Part shown: in pieces, positions 1-8,934 of the stretch
Layout of the letters: each line of letters opens with the position of its first letter
How positions within the stretch are numbered: the first letter of the stretch is position 1
Assembly: GCA_903873485.1 (NCBI GenBank)
Contig: CAIQOO010000235.1
Coordinates: forward strand, 1-64,000
Direction of reading: 5' to 3'
Source: an uncultured beta proteobacterium
GTDB lineage: Bacteria; Pseudomonadota; Gammaproteobacteria; Burkholderiales; Burkholderiaceae_C
DNA length: 64,000 nt
The notes under the pieces: model-generated
What the model saw: the letters and a program-made list of their open reading frames with translations, nothing else
Databases searched by the model: none
What the model was told of the DNA's origin: nothing
Position numbers and translations under genes: made by a program

Positions 1-3000
1 ATGGCGTATCTGTTGCCGGACTGCCTGGAGGGGCTGATCGATGTTCGCCCATTTCAGCAAATCGCAGAAAAATTGCTCGCTCCAGACATCAACCACGACC
101 CCGATTTCATCGCCGCTTATGCCGAGCATTGCCTGCTGTGTAGCCAATTTGAGCAGGCGCTTGCATTGCAGGGCAGCCACCAGCCGGTGCTAAAAAGCAT
201 TGTTTTGCTGCTCACGGGCGATCTGCCAGGGGCCATCGCCGGGTTTGAAGAGGCGCTGGTGCATCTGCGCGGCAGCAGCGGCAAACGCAAAGCCGTGCTG
301 ACCGGCCTGGGCGGCAACATGCACATCCTGGCGCTGCTGCGCAGTGGCGATGCCAAGCTGAAAACCAAAGCCCAAAGCTACCTCGAACTGGCCATGCGCA
401 TCCCGCATCCCCGCGAGTCGGGCTTAAGTTGCCTGAACTATTTGAACGTAGTGCAAACCGGCGTGCAGCCCATCACCGACCAAAGTCGTGGCTTGGCAAC
501 CAAAGATCCGCTGACACGCCTGTTTGCCCACCTGGTGGATCACTGGCTGGGCGCACCGGCCTCTGAATTAAAGACCCTGCTGCTGCGCGAGCTGTTCCTG
601 AAAAGCGAGGCAGCCGGGTTTGAGTTCATCGCCGTACAGGCCGCCGAACTGCTGAGCCGCACCAGCGAGCAACTGCCCAGCGGCGATGATGCCGCCCTGC
701 TGGCGCGCGCCACGGCCCTGCGGCAAAAGCTGGGGCTGGTGGTGATGGCCGACTGGTTTGAGCGGCAAGAACCCTGGCAGCGCCAACTCGCCGCATTGGC
801 CAAGCTGAGCACGGCCAGCAGCAGTGCCGATGCCGGGCCGCAGGCCCGCCTGGTTTGGGAGTTGCACCTGACTAAAACTGATGCGGTGCTGTCACCGCGC
901 GAGCAAAAGCGCAAAGGCCGCGAGGGCTGGACTGGTGGCCGGGCGGTAGCACTCAAGCGTTTGCGGGAAGAGGTCGGGACGATGGACTTTCTGACCGCGC
1001 AAGACCGCAAGGTGTGCGACCTGATCAAGCACGAACCTTACAACTATTACGGCGGTGCCGAATACAGCCTGGACAACCAAGCCGCCCTGGTACATCTGAT
1101 CGGCCATCCGCTGGTGTTCTGGCAAAACCCGCCCGGAGTCCGGGTCGAGATTTTGCCCGGTGTGCCTGAACTGGAGATCAAGAAAACCGCCTCCAATACG
1201 CTTACCCTGCGCCTGCAGCCGCCGCTGGACAAGCCGGAACAGCGGGTGCTGATCAGCCAGGAAACCCCGACCCGGCTGCGCGTCACCAAGGTCACCCCCG
1301 AGCACCGGCAGATTGCCGCCATTCTGGGCAAATCGCTCAAGGTGCCGGCGCGCGCCAAGGATCAGGTGCTTGATGCCATTCGCGCCATCTCGTCGCTGAT
1401 CACGGTGCAGTCCGACATTGACATGCTGCCCACCAATGCCGAACAGGTCGAGGCCGACAGTCGGCTGCATGTGCATCTGATGCCGCACGGCGACGGCCTG
1501 CGGATCACACTGCTGGTGCGCCCGTTTGCCAGCGCCGGCCCGTATTACGCGCCCGGTGCCGGGTCGGAAAGCGTGATTGCCGAAATCAATGGCAAGCCGC
1601 TACAGGCCCGGCGCAGTCTGAAGCAAGAAAAAATTGCGGCCACCGCGCTGGTAGCCAACTGCCCGGCGCTGCGCGATGCCAGCGAGGCCCACGGCGAGCG
1701 GGTGATTGACGAGCCTGAGACTTGCCTGGAATTGCTGCTGCAATTGCAGGCGCAGGGCGAAGCGGTGCTGCTGGCCTGGCCTGAAGGCCAAAAGTTCAAG
1801 GTCAGCCGCGAACTCGGCGGCAAGGGTTTTAGCCTGTCGATCAAGCGCAACCTCGACTGGTTTGCCGTCAGCGGCGAGTTGCAGGTCGATGACGGGGAGG
1901 TGATTGACCTGCTCAAACTGCTGGCGCTGACCGCTGGCGGGCATGGCCGCTTTATCCACCTGGGCGACAACCAGTTTCTGGCGCTGACCGACGAGTTTCG
2001 CCGCCGGCTCAATGAGTTGCGGGCGTTTTCTGACCCGCAGGGCGACGGCGTGCGCGTGCATCGGCTGGCCGCCGGCGTGCTGCAAGACCTGGCCGACGAA
2101 GCCGGCAAGGTCAAAAGCGACAAACACTGGAAAGAGCATCTGGCGCGCCTGGGCGAACTCGATGCCCTCACCCCGGTGCTGCCCGCCACCTTGCAGGCCG
2201 ACTTGCGCGACTATCAGTTGAGCGGCTTCAACTGGCTGTGCCGCCTGGCGCATTGGGGTGTCGGTGCTTGTCTGGCCGACGACATGGGGCTGGGCAAAAC
2301 CTTGCAGGCATTAGCGTTGCTGCTGGATCGTGCCCCGCAAGGCCCGGCGCTGGTGGTGGCACCAACCTCGGTGTGCATGAACTGGATCGGCGAAATCGCG
2401 CGCTTTGCCCCGACCCTGAACGTGATTTTGTTTGGCAGCGGCGACCGCCAGCAGACCCTTACCGACCTCAAGCCGTTTGACCTGGTGGTGGCCAGCTATG
2501 GCCTGCTGCAGCAGGAAACCGAACTGTTTACCGCAGTCCAATGGCACAGCATCGTGCTCGATGAGGCGCAGGCCATCAAAAACCACGCCACCAAACGCTC
2601 GCAGGCGGCAATGGCGCTGCAAGGCGATTTCAGAATGATCTGCTCGGGCACGCCGCTGGAAAACCATCTGGGCGAGCTGTGGAACCTGTTTCGCTTTATC
2701 AACCCCGGACTGCTTGGCTCGCTGGAGCATTTCAACGAACGCTATGCCGGGCCAATCGAGCGGCAACAAGATGCTGGCGCACGCAACCGGCTGCGCAAGC
2801 TGATCGCGCCCTTCATGCTGCGCCGCACCAAGTCGCAGGTGCTGTCCGAACTGCCCTCGCGCACCGAAATTTTGCGCCAGGTGGAACTCTCGAAAGAGGA
2901 AGCCGCCCTGTACGAAGCGCTGCGCCGCGAAGCCCTTGAGCGCCTTGCCGACACCGGGGCACAAGCCGGTCAGCGCAACATCCAAATCCTCGCCGAGATC

Positions 3001-3603
3001 ATGAAGCTGCGCCGCGCCTGCTGCAATCCGCAACTGGTGGCCCCGGCATTGGGACTGCCCAGCAGCAAGCTGGCGGCCTTTGGCGAACTGCTCGACGAAC
3101 TGCTGGAAAACCGGCACAAGGCACTGGTATTCAGCCAGTTTGTCGATCACCTGAGCCTGATCCGCAACGAGCTTGATGCACGCGGCGTGCGTTACCAATA
3201 CCTCGACGGCTCCACCCCAATGCAGGAGCGGGCGGTGCGCGTCAAGGCGTTTCAGGCTGGCGACGGCGATGTGTTCTTGATCAGCCTGAAAGCCGGCGGC
3301 ACCGGGCTGAACCTGACCGCTGCCGATTACGTCATCCACATGGACCCATGGTGGAACCCTGCGGTAGAAGACCAGGCTAGCGACCGCGCCCACCGCATCG
3401 GCCAGACCCGCCCGGTCACCATCTACCGGCTGGTAGCACAAGGCACCATCGAGGAAAAAATCGTTGACCTGCACAAAACCAAACGTGCCTTAGCCGACAG
3501 CCTGCTCGAAGGCAGCGACCTGGCAGCCAAGATGACAGCCGACGATATGCTGGCCCTGTTGCAGGAGGAATGGCGGGCTGAGGCCGGGCAGGATACTGCT
3601 TGA
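1..3603 (+). CDS. SNF2/RapA-type DEAD-box helicase, probably 5'-truncated by the window
   Basis: The C-terminal ~500 residues are a SNF2-family ATPase, a class of DNA translocases that remodel protein-DNA complexes. Visible motifs are Walker A DDMGLGKT (about residue 760), motif Ia VVAPTSVCMNW, a DEAQ box in VLDEAQAIKN, SGTPLENHLGELW, and the second RecA lobe with LVFSQFVDH, LISLKAGGTGLNLTAADYV and the arginine-finger motif DQASDRAHRIGQ. The first ~700 residues have no motif I recognise; some bacterial SNF2 proteins have long poorly conserved N-termini. The reading frame is open from base 1. An ATG sits exactly at the window edge, so no ribosome-binding site can be judged and the true start may lie upstream. 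The stop is followed directly by a copy of the dispersed repeat. The helicase call is firm; the biological role is unknown. Confidence 0.9.
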   Translation: MAYLLPDCLEGLIDVRPFQQIAEKLLAPDINHDPDFIAAYAEHCLLCSQFEQALALQGSHQPVLKSIVLLLTGDLPGAIAGFEEALVHLRGSSGKRKAVLTGLGGNMHILALLRSGDAKLKTKAQSYLELAMRIPHPRESGLSCLNYLNVVQTGVQPITDQSRGLATKDPLTRLFAHLVDHWLGAPASELKTLLLRELFLKSEAAGFEFIAVQAAELLSRTSEQLPSGDDAALLARATALRQKLGLVVMADWFERQEPWQRQLAALAKLSTASSSADAGPQARLVWELHLTKTDAVLSPREQKRKGREGWTGGRAVALKRLREEVGTMDFLTAQDRKVCDLIKHEPYNYYGGAEYSLDNQAALVHLIGHPLVFWQNPPGVRVEILPGVPELEIKKTASNTLTLRLQPPLDKPEQRVLISQETPTRLRVTKVTPEHRQIAAILGKSLKVPARAKDQVLDAIRAISSLITVQSDIDMLPTNAEQVEADSRLHVHLMPHGDGLRITLLVRPFASAGPYYAPGAGSESVIAEINGKPLQARRSLKQEKIAATALVANCPALRDASEAHGERVIDEPETCLELLLQLQAQGEAVLLAWPEGQKFKVSRELGGKGFSLSIKRNLDWFAVSGELQVDDGEVIDLLKLLALTAGGHGRFIHLGDNQFLALTDEFRRRLNELRAFSDPQGDGVRVHRLAAGVLQDLADEAGKVKSDKHWKEHLARLGELDALTPVLPATLQADLRDYQLSGFNWLCRLAHWGVGACLADDMGLGKTLQALALLLDRAPQGPALVVAPTSVCMNWIGEIARFAPTLNVILFGSGDRQQTLTDLKPFDLVVASYGLLQQETELFTAVQWHSIVLDEAQAIKNHATKRSQAAMALQGDFRMICSGTPLENHLGELWNLFRFINPGLLGSLEHFNERYAGPIERQQDAGARNRLRKLIAPFMLRRTKSQVLSELPSRTEILRQVELSKEEAALYEALRREALERLADTGAQAGQRNIQILAEIMKLRRACCNPQLVAPALGLPSSKLAAFGELLDELLENRHKALVFSQFVDHLSLIRNELDARGVRYQYLDGSTPMQERAVRVKAFQAGDGDVFLISLKAGGTGLNLTAADYVIHMDPWWNPAVEDQASDRAHRIGQTRPVTIYRLVAQGTIEEKIVDLHKTKRALADSLLEGSDLAAKMTADDMLALLQEEWRAEAGQDTA

Positions 3604-3681
3604 GCTTTAAAACGCTATTTATGTTATAGCTGCTTGCGCAATAGGGACGGGGGCTGGAGGGCTAAAAGGCTTGCAACTTTG
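3602..3681 (+). repeat. Dispersed ~60-80 bp repeat, copy A
   Basis: It begins at the helicase stop codon. Its core reads CGCTATTTATGTTATAGC, followed by GCGCAATAGGG and GGGCTGGAGGGC. By hand alignment it matches copy B (4363-4442) at roughly 68 of 80 positions, and shares the shorter GCTAT...ATAGCT...GCGC...AGGG.CT core with six other copies in the window. Together with copy B it brackets the toxin-antitoxin genes. Confidence 0.75.
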
Positions 3682-3863
3682 GGGGACGCGGCGCTGACCG
3701 GGTGCCGAGGCGGTGTGGATGTAGGGGGTGGGTGTGTCATCTGCGCCAGATGCTGATGCCAGCGAATGAAAAAAGCATTTGGCAGATTGTCAGCCTGCTT
3801 TGTTTCAAAGTTATAGTGACTGCAAACAAGTACCTTGTGAGAATTATTTACGGAGTAACAATC

Positions 3864-4064
3864 ATGATGATCACTCAAGAACTTAAAAATACTGTTGAAA
3901 ATCTTCCCCCTGATGAGCTTTTGCAATTTTCAGAATGGTTTGAAGAGTTTATGGCCGACCAATGGGATAAAAAAATTGAAACGGATATTTTGGCGGGCCG
4001 TTTGGACACAGTTGGCAAAATTGCCGACAATGAATTTATCACTGGCCGGGCAAAGCCCCTGTGA
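3864..4064 (+). CDS. Putative antitoxin of a type II toxin-antitoxin pair
   Basis: This 66-residue acidic protein starts MMITQELKNTVENL and has a helical LPPDELLQFSEWFEEFMADQW segment shared by small partner proteins encoded before RelE/ParE-like toxins. The start at 3864 is chosen because CGGAG lies 8 bases upstream; the frame stays open further upstream without ribosome-binding support. The stop overlaps the next start by four bases (GTGA), the usual coupling for toxin-antitoxin pairs. No DNA-binding fold (ribbon-helix-helix, HTH or AbrB) is obvious, so autoregulation cannot be read from sequence. Base composition is richer in A/T than the flanking genes, consistent with mobility. The antitoxin role rests on position and length. 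Confidence 0.6.
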   Translation: MMITQELKNTVENLPPDELLQFSEWFEEFMADQWDKKIETDILAGRLDTVGKIADNEFITGRAKPL

Positions 4065-4321
4065 ATAATCACTTTGCGACATCTGATTTTTGGTTTTATT
4101 ACCGGCAGATCCCCGAAGACATCCGTAATTTAGCTGATAAAAACTTTGAATTGCTTCGCGAAAATCAGCGTCATCCGTCTTTGCGTTTGAAAAAGGTTGG
4201 TGTTTTTTGGTCTGTTCGTATTGGACTTCGCTATCGTGCGTTAGCAAAAGAACGAACGGAGGGGCTTGTGTGGTTTTGGATAGGTTCACATGACGCTTAT
4301 GGAGAACTTATTAATTTTTAA
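4061..4321 (+). CDS. RelE/ParE-superfamily toxin
   Basis: The 86-residue protein starts with GTG and overlaps the upstream gene by four bases. The pattern FYYRQIPEDIRNLADKNFEL, RHPSLRLKKVG, FWSVRIGLRYRALA and FWIGSHDAYGEL matches the RelE/ParE-like fold: two N-terminal helices, then strands carrying basic residues, ending in a strand with a conserved His/Tyr region. Members either cleave mRNA at the ribosome (RelE type) or poison gyrase (ParE type); sequence alone does not decide between them here. A perfect 6-bp hairpin (GCGAGC/GCTCGC, 4336-4350) follows the stop, then copy B of the dispersed repeat. Confidence 0.75.
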   Translation: MNNHFATSDFWFYYRQIPEDIRNLADKNFELLRENQRHPSLRLKKVGVFWSVRIGLRYRALAKERTEGLVWFWIGSHDAYGELINF

Positions 4322-4362
4322 AAATGTCAAATGGGGCGAGCTGCGCTCGCACCAAATCGTTT

Positions 4363-4442
4363 GAGCTTTGATATGCTATTTATTATGTAGCTACCTACGC
4401 AATAGGGACGGGGGCTAGAGGGCTAAAAAGCTTGTAACTTTG
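4363..4442 (+). repeat. Dispersed repeat, copy B
   Basis: It lies in the same orientation as copy A and is about 85% identical over 80 bases, including the shared block CAATAGGGACGGGGGCT. The A-B pair places the ~680-bp toxin-antitoxin stretch between direct repeats. Confidence 0.75.
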
Positions 4443-4506
4443 CGGGTGGCGGCACTGGCTTGACGACCAACACGGCAGTTGCGCTTCTGGCATCCCGAAA
4501 CAGCCA

Positions 4507-5898
4507 TCACGGCAGCGGCGGCACGGCAGCCAGCGACTTGAGCAGGGCTTTGAATTCGGGCGACTCCAGCAAAATGCTGCGGCCCGCTGCAATCAGGCGG
4601 CTGACATCGTCCTGGGGCAGCGAAAACGCCGTCGGTATCTGCAACAACAAGCGGCGCCCCAGCAGTTCTGGCGCATCGCGCAGGTTGACATTGACCAGAT
4701 GGATTTGCGCGTCTGCGGCAAACGGGTCATCCGCTTGGGCATCGGCTAAGCGCAACTCGCGCCGCCAGGCTTGCGTGGTGTCGCTGAGCAGGCCCAGCGT
4801 TTCCTGGGTGGCACGGGCGCCGGTGCCAAACAGCAGCGCGTCGATTACCTGCATCGTGCTGGGCACCCAGTCGCTGGCATCAATACGCTCGGACGGGTCA
4901 CGCTCGGCATTGACAGCAATGATCACCAGCTTGTGGATCTTGGTACTGGCGCTGCGGCGCACGCTGTCGCGCAGGCTGCCATCGGCTCGCGACCGGTCGA
5001 GCAGGCTGCGCAGCCCCAGGTTGTCGGCCAGCCCGCCATCGACCAGATGAATATAGGGGCGCAGGCCGGCATCCAGGTAAGAGCGCTGGCTGTCTTGCAG
5101 CAGCCGCACCCGGTAGTCGCCCGGCCCCGCGTTTTTGCGGCTGACGCCGGGCTGCCGACAGCCATTGCTGTAATTTTTAAGCGTCATCGGGCTGAGCGCC
5201 AGCGGCACCGCCGACGACGCGGCCACGGCAAACGACAGCGGCACGCTGCCAAGGTCCGAGCAGATCAGCGAAAACTGGTGCCAGGTGAACTCAAAGCTCG
5301 AACCCAGGGTGAGGTCGGTGGCCGACACCAGCAGGCGCGGCTGGCCGGGGCGATCGACCAGGTCGCCAAAGGTCTTGCCCTGAAACAGCTCATTGAGTCG
5401 CCGCTCCAGCAAATGGGTGCGGCCAAACCAGGGTGAAGACAAATCGAACAAATTGGCTGGCCTGAGCATGTTGCCAATCAGGTTGTCCTGGAAATTCTGA
5501 CGCAGAAATTGTTGCTCAAACGCCGGAAAAGTTTGCTTGCCAAAGGCCGCGTAATACGCCGCCATGATGCTGCCCCCCGACACGCCGCTGATGACATCAA
5601 GCTCATCGATCAGGCTGATGTCACGGCCCTGCCAGCGCAGGCGCGTCTGCTGCAGGGCATCGAGCACGCCATAGGCAAAGGCAGCAGCACGTGCGCCGCC
5701 GCCCGACATGCTGACAAACATCAGCAGCGAACGGTCTGCCACCTCGGGCACCTCCGCCACTGCCAGCGCCCGGCTGCGCTCTGGCAGCAGCATCGGCTGG
5801 TTTTGCCACGGTCGCACGGTAGAGCAAGCCGCCAGCAGCGCCAGCAGCAGTGCGAACAGGCCGCGCAGGCCGCTATGAAAAAGATCAGGCGGGCGCAT
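4507..5898 (-). CDS. Patatin-like phospholipase, lipoprotein
   Basis: The 463-residue protein is a patatin-fold serine acyl hydrolase, a family that removes fatty acids from phospholipids or other lipids using a Ser-Asp dyad. Visible are the glycine-rich oxyanion loop SGGGARAAAFAYG, the nucleophile elbow GVSGGS and the catalytic Asp in LVDGGLADNLG. The N-terminus has a hydrophobic stretch ending LLAAC, a lipobox, so it is probably tethered to the outer membrane. The ATG at 5898 follows AGGGG at good spacing; a TTG at 5916 is the alternative. It is the last gene of a minus-strand run after the rhodanese, whose stop lies 29 bases upstream. Substrate unknown. Confidence 0.85.
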   Translation of the reverse strand: MRPPDLFHSGLRGLFALLLALLAACSTVRPWQNQPMLLPERSRALAVAEVPEVADRSLLMFVSMSGGGARAAAFAYGVLDALQQTRLRWQGRDISLIDELDVISGVSGGSIMAAYYAAFGKQTFPAFEQQFLRQNFQDNLIGNMLRPANLFDLSSPWFGRTHLLERRLNELFQGKTFGDLVDRPGQPRLLVSATDLTLGSSFEFTWHQFSLICSDLGSVPLSFAVAASSAVPLALSPMTLKNYSNGCRQPGVSRKNAGPGDYRVRLLQDSQRSYLDAGLRPYIHLVDGGLADNLGLRSLLDRSRADGSLRDSVRRSASTKIHKLVIIAVNAERDPSERIDASDWVPSTMQVIDALLFGTGARATQETLGLLSDTTQAWRRELRLADAQADDPFAADAQIHLVNVNLRDAPELLGRRLLLQIPTAFSLPQDDVSRLIAAGRSILLESPEFKALLKSLAAVPPLP

Positions 5899-5927
5899 CG
5901 AATCCCCTGGCTGCAAGTGTGCCGGGC

Positions 5928-6353
5928 TTAGCCCTTGCCGTGGCGGCGCGCCTGGTGCGCTTGCATGGTTTCAACTGGCGCGCCTTGCTTGACCCACGCA
6001 GCAAAGCCGCCGTCGATATGGGCGACATTGCGCATGCCCATGTCTTGCAGCGCCCGGGCCGCTAAGGCACTGCGCCAGCCAGCGCCGCAAAACAGCACAA
6101 ACTCCTTGCTGTCGTCGCCAAACACCGGCTTGAAATAGGGCGAATCGGGATCGACCCAAAATTCCAGCATGCCGCGTGGCGCGTTGAAGCAACCCGGCAC
6201 GGTGCCCTCGCGCTCAAGCTCGCGCACATCACGGATATCGACGAGCTGCATGCTGCCGTCATCCATGCGGGCCTTGACCTGATCGACCGAATAGGTCGTG
6301 ACCTGCGCCATGGCCTCATCGACGAGTGTCCGAAAACCTTTGGTAACTGCCAT
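5928..6353 (-). CDS. Rhodanese-like sulfurtransferase domain protein
   Basis: This 141-residue single-domain rhodanese has LVDIRDVRELEREGTVPGC near residue 38 and the active-site loop FCGAGWRSA with the sulfur-carrying Cys near residue 89, followed by DMGMRNVAHIDGGFAAW. Such proteins move sulfane sulfur between thiols. The start at 6353 is chosen over longer frames because GGAG precedes it and the family alignment begins here. It follows the MBL-fold hydrolase by 67 bases on the same strand. Rhodanese plus MBL-fold neighbours often handle persulfides (ETHE1-like), but this MBL protein is not clearly a persulfide dioxygenase, so the shared pathway is inference. Confidence 0.88.
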   Translation of the reverse strand: MAVTKGFRTLVDEAMAQVTTYSVDQVKARMDDGSMQLVDIRDVRELEREGTVPGCFNAPRGMLEFWVDPDSPYFKPVFGDDSKEFVLFCGAGWRSALAARALQDMGMRNVAHIDGGFAAWVKQGAPVETMQAHQARRHGKG

Positions 6354-6420
6354 TGAATGTCTCCTTGTCAAAGCCTGATTTTCACCTGCGCCAGCAACAG
6401 CGGCAGCAACAGCACTTGCG

Positions 6421-7362
6421 TTAGGCGTTGTGCAGTACGCCGTCGTGCCAGGTGGCGGCGCCAGCGCGCACCAGCTCTTGCACCAGTTGCTCCAGCCCTT
6501 GCGCGAACGGCAGATCGGCAAACAGCCGCGCGAACATGGCATCCAGGTAGCGGGTGCCGTGCGCCCAGGCCAGTAGCTCGGCGCGCGCCATCTGCCGGGC
6601 TTCGAGCAGCTTGAACTTGAGCATGACTTTGGCGGCATATTGAACATGGCGCTGCGGGTCGCGCAGAAAACCGTCAAGCCGCTGGCGCGCCACCGCCAGG
6701 GCTTGTGCAACGTCGGCAAATGGCCGGCCATGCCCTGGGATCACCATCAGCGGCTGCAGGTTTTCAATCAAATCGAGCGTGTCCGAGACTTCGTCAAACG
6801 CATCATCACCGTCGAGTTCCGGAAACACCACGCCAAAACCCCGCTCCCACAGCGCGTCTGCCGACACCAGGGTGCGGCTGACCGGCTCAAACAGAATCAC
6901 CGAATGCGGGTCGTGGCCAGGGGCGGCGTGAATTTGCCAGGGCAGGTCGCCCAGCCGCAGTTCGGTGCCGGGCTGCAATACTGCGTCAAACCGAAATTGC
7001 GGGCAGCTTTGCCCGGTCGGGGTGTAGCTTAGCGCGGTCGGGTTCCAGTGGCTGACATGCTGCGACAAGCCGGGTGGTATCCATGTTTGCAGCCTAGGGC
7101 AAGCGGCTTGCAGCGCGGCATTGCCGCCACAGTGGTCGCTGTGCAAATGGGTGTTGAGCAGCAGCGTAAGCGGCTTGCCCTGCAAGGTGGCATCAATCAG
7201 CGCCAGGGTTTGCGGTGCGTGCAGACAATAACCGCTGTCGATCAGGGCGGCATTGTCAGCGCCCTGAATCAGGATGTTGTTGGAAGACAGCCAGCCGCGC
7301 TCCAGCACGGTGAGGCCAACTGGCAGCGCTGGTGCGCAGGGGGGCAGGGCAGTGTGCGGCAT
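6421..7362 (-). CDS. MBL-fold metallo-hydrolase
   Basis: The 313-residue protein carries the binuclear-metal motif THLHSDHCGG (HxHxDH) near residue 72, a second ligand His in AAPGHDPHSV, the Asp in LVSADALWERGFG, and a late GHGRPF. The 200-residue core is followed by a ~100-residue helical C-terminal extension, as in the glyoxalase II/LACTB2-like branch, so thioester or phosphoester hydrolysis is possible. It sits 40 bases after the MFS exporter gene and 67 bases before the rhodanese, all on the minus strand, suggesting one transcript. Substrate not predictable. Confidence 0.85.
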   Translation of the reverse strand: MPHTALPPCAPALPVGLTVLERGWLSSNNILIQGADNAALIDSGYCLHAPQTLALIDATLQGKPLTLLLNTHLHSDHCGGNAALQAACPRLQTWIPPGLSQHVSHWNPTALSYTPTGQSCPQFRFDAVLQPGTELRLGDLPWQIHAAPGHDPHSVILFEPVSRTLVSADALWERGFGVVFPELDGDDAFDEVSDTLDLIENLQPLMVIPGHGRPFADVAQALAVARQRLDGFLRDPQRHVQYAAKVMLKFKLLEARQMARAELLAWAHGTRYLDAMFARLFADLPFAQGLEQLVQELVRAGAATWHDGVLHNA

Positions 7363-7402
7363 TGGCGAGTCCAGGGTGACAGGGGGTCAATCGAGGCCAG
7401 GC

Positions 7403-8641
7403 TCAGGGCAGCGGATGATCAATCACCCGTCCAATCTCGGGCCAGCGCAGGTGCAATCCAATCCAGGCCAGCAGCCCGACAGAGAGCATGATGATCGAAG
7501 CCAGCGCCAGCCCGACGGTGGAATGCATCACCATGGGTGCCACCGCGCCAGCGACCAAACCGTTGGCCGTCGAGGCAATAAAGGCCTGCAGGCTAGATGC
7601 CATGCCACGCCGCTGCGGGTGCAGGTCCAGCACCAGCAGCGTCACCACCGGCACCATCATGGCCCAGCCAAAGGCAAAAACCGCAATCGGCAACAAGGCC
7701 CACGACACATGCGCGGTGAACAGCAGATTGGCCAGCAGATTGATGCCGGCAATGCTGATCATGATCAAAAAACCGTAGCGGATTTGCTTTTTGGGTGGCA
7801 ACCGGCCCGCCATGCGCCCGCTGACCCAGGCACCACCCATGATGCCGCTGATGACCAGCACAAAAAACCAGAAAAACTGTGTCGGCGCCAGCGCCAGATG
7901 CTGGCCCAGAAAAACCGGTGCCGACAGCACATACAAAAACATGCCGTTAAACGGAATGCCGCTGGCCAGCGACAGCAGAAAAAAACGCGGATCGCGCCCA
8001 AGTTGCCAGTAACCCTGCATCAAATTGCTGAACTTGAGTGACTGCCGCTGCGTCACGTGCAGGGTTTCGGGCAGCAGCCGGTAGTTGGCGGCCCACAACA
8101 GCAGACCCACCCCGGTCAAGAACCAGAACACGCTGTGCCAGCCCAGGTGCGCATACAGCAGGCCACCGATCATCGGCGCCACGGCAGGTGCCACACCAAA
8201 ATAGATGGTGATCTGGCTCATCACCCGCTGGGCCTGGGCCGGTGCAAACATGTCGCGCACCACCGCGCGCGACACCACAATGCCGGCACCCGTGGTCAGG
8301 CCCTGCACAGCGCGGAAAAACACCAGTTGTCCGATGGTTTGCGACAGCGCACAACCCATCGAGGCCAGCGTGAACGCCGCCAGTCCCCACAGCACCACCG
8401 GCCGGCGCCCGACGCTGTCAGACAACGCACCATGAAACAGACTCATGAAGGCAAAGCCAAACAGGTAGGCCGACAGCGTTTGCTGCATCTGCACCGGGGT
8501 CGCATCGAGAGACACGGCAATGCCGGAAAACGCCGGAATGTAGGTGTCGATCGAAAATGGCCCGAGCATGCCCAGCGTGGCCAGCAACACCGCCAGTGCC
8601 CAGGCTGGCGCGCGCCAAAGATGATGTGCGTCAGGATTCAT
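7403..8641 (-). CDS. Bcr/CflA-family MFS multidrug exporter
   Basis: The 412-residue membrane protein has about twelve hydrophobic segments. It opens with the Bcr/CflA signature LGPFSIDTYIPAF in the first helix and carries the MFS motif A-like SDSVGRRPVVLWG after helix 2 and RAVQGLTTGAGIVVSRAVVRD in the helix 4 region, typical of proton-antiport drug exporters such as Bcr. The start MNPDAHH at 8641 is preferred; an in-frame extension of 40 residues upstream lacks family similarity. It is first in the probable operon MFS-MBL-rhodanese-patatin and is divergent from the c-di-GMP gene at 8935 across a ~290-base gap in which I see no clear regulatory motif. Confidence 0.88.
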   Translation of the reverse strand: MNPDAHHLWRAPAWALAVLLATLGMLGPFSIDTYIPAFSGIAVSLDATPVQMQQTLSAYLFGFAFMSLFHGALSDSVGRRPVVLWGLAAFTLASMGCALSQTIGQLVFFRAVQGLTTGAGIVVSRAVVRDMFAPAQAQRVMSQITIYFGVAPAVAPMIGGLLYAHLGWHSVFWFLTGVGLLLWAANYRLLPETLHVTQRQSLKFSNLMQGYWQLGRDPRFFLLSLASGIPFNGMFLYVLSAPVFLGQHLALAPTQFFWFFVLVISGIMGGAWVSGRMAGRLPPKKQIRYGFLIMISIAGINLLANLLFTAHVSWALLPIAVFAFGWAMMVPVVTLLVLDLHPQRRGMASSLQAFIASTANGLVAGAVAPMVMHSTVGLALASIIMLSVGLLAWIGLHLRWPEIGRVIDHPLP

Positions 8642-8934
8642 GATCGCCCGGCAAAAATGGACAGCAAGTGCACGGTTTTCGGCAGGGCATAAAGCATGGC
8701 AGACAGGCACCTTGTATTTTGTAAAACCCGGAGTTTGCCTGATCGGACACAAAGCTGCCAAGCCTGTAATTGGTGGCCATCAGCGGCCATCGGCGCCACG
8801 CTGCCCAATTTGTCCAGTGGCCTGGCCAGAAAGGCCGCGTGACTGCCGCAAGTCAACCGCCGGGCGGCGTTTGCAAAGCATAATGATCGGGCTGCAACAT
8901 CCCCGCAATGTTCAGTCCACTCGTTGGAGACATC

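Noticed and set aside
6076-6731. Longer rhodanese start reaching to 6731
   Set aside because: The upstream extension overlaps the MBL-fold gene in another frame and lacks rhodanese similarity; GGAG precedes 6353.
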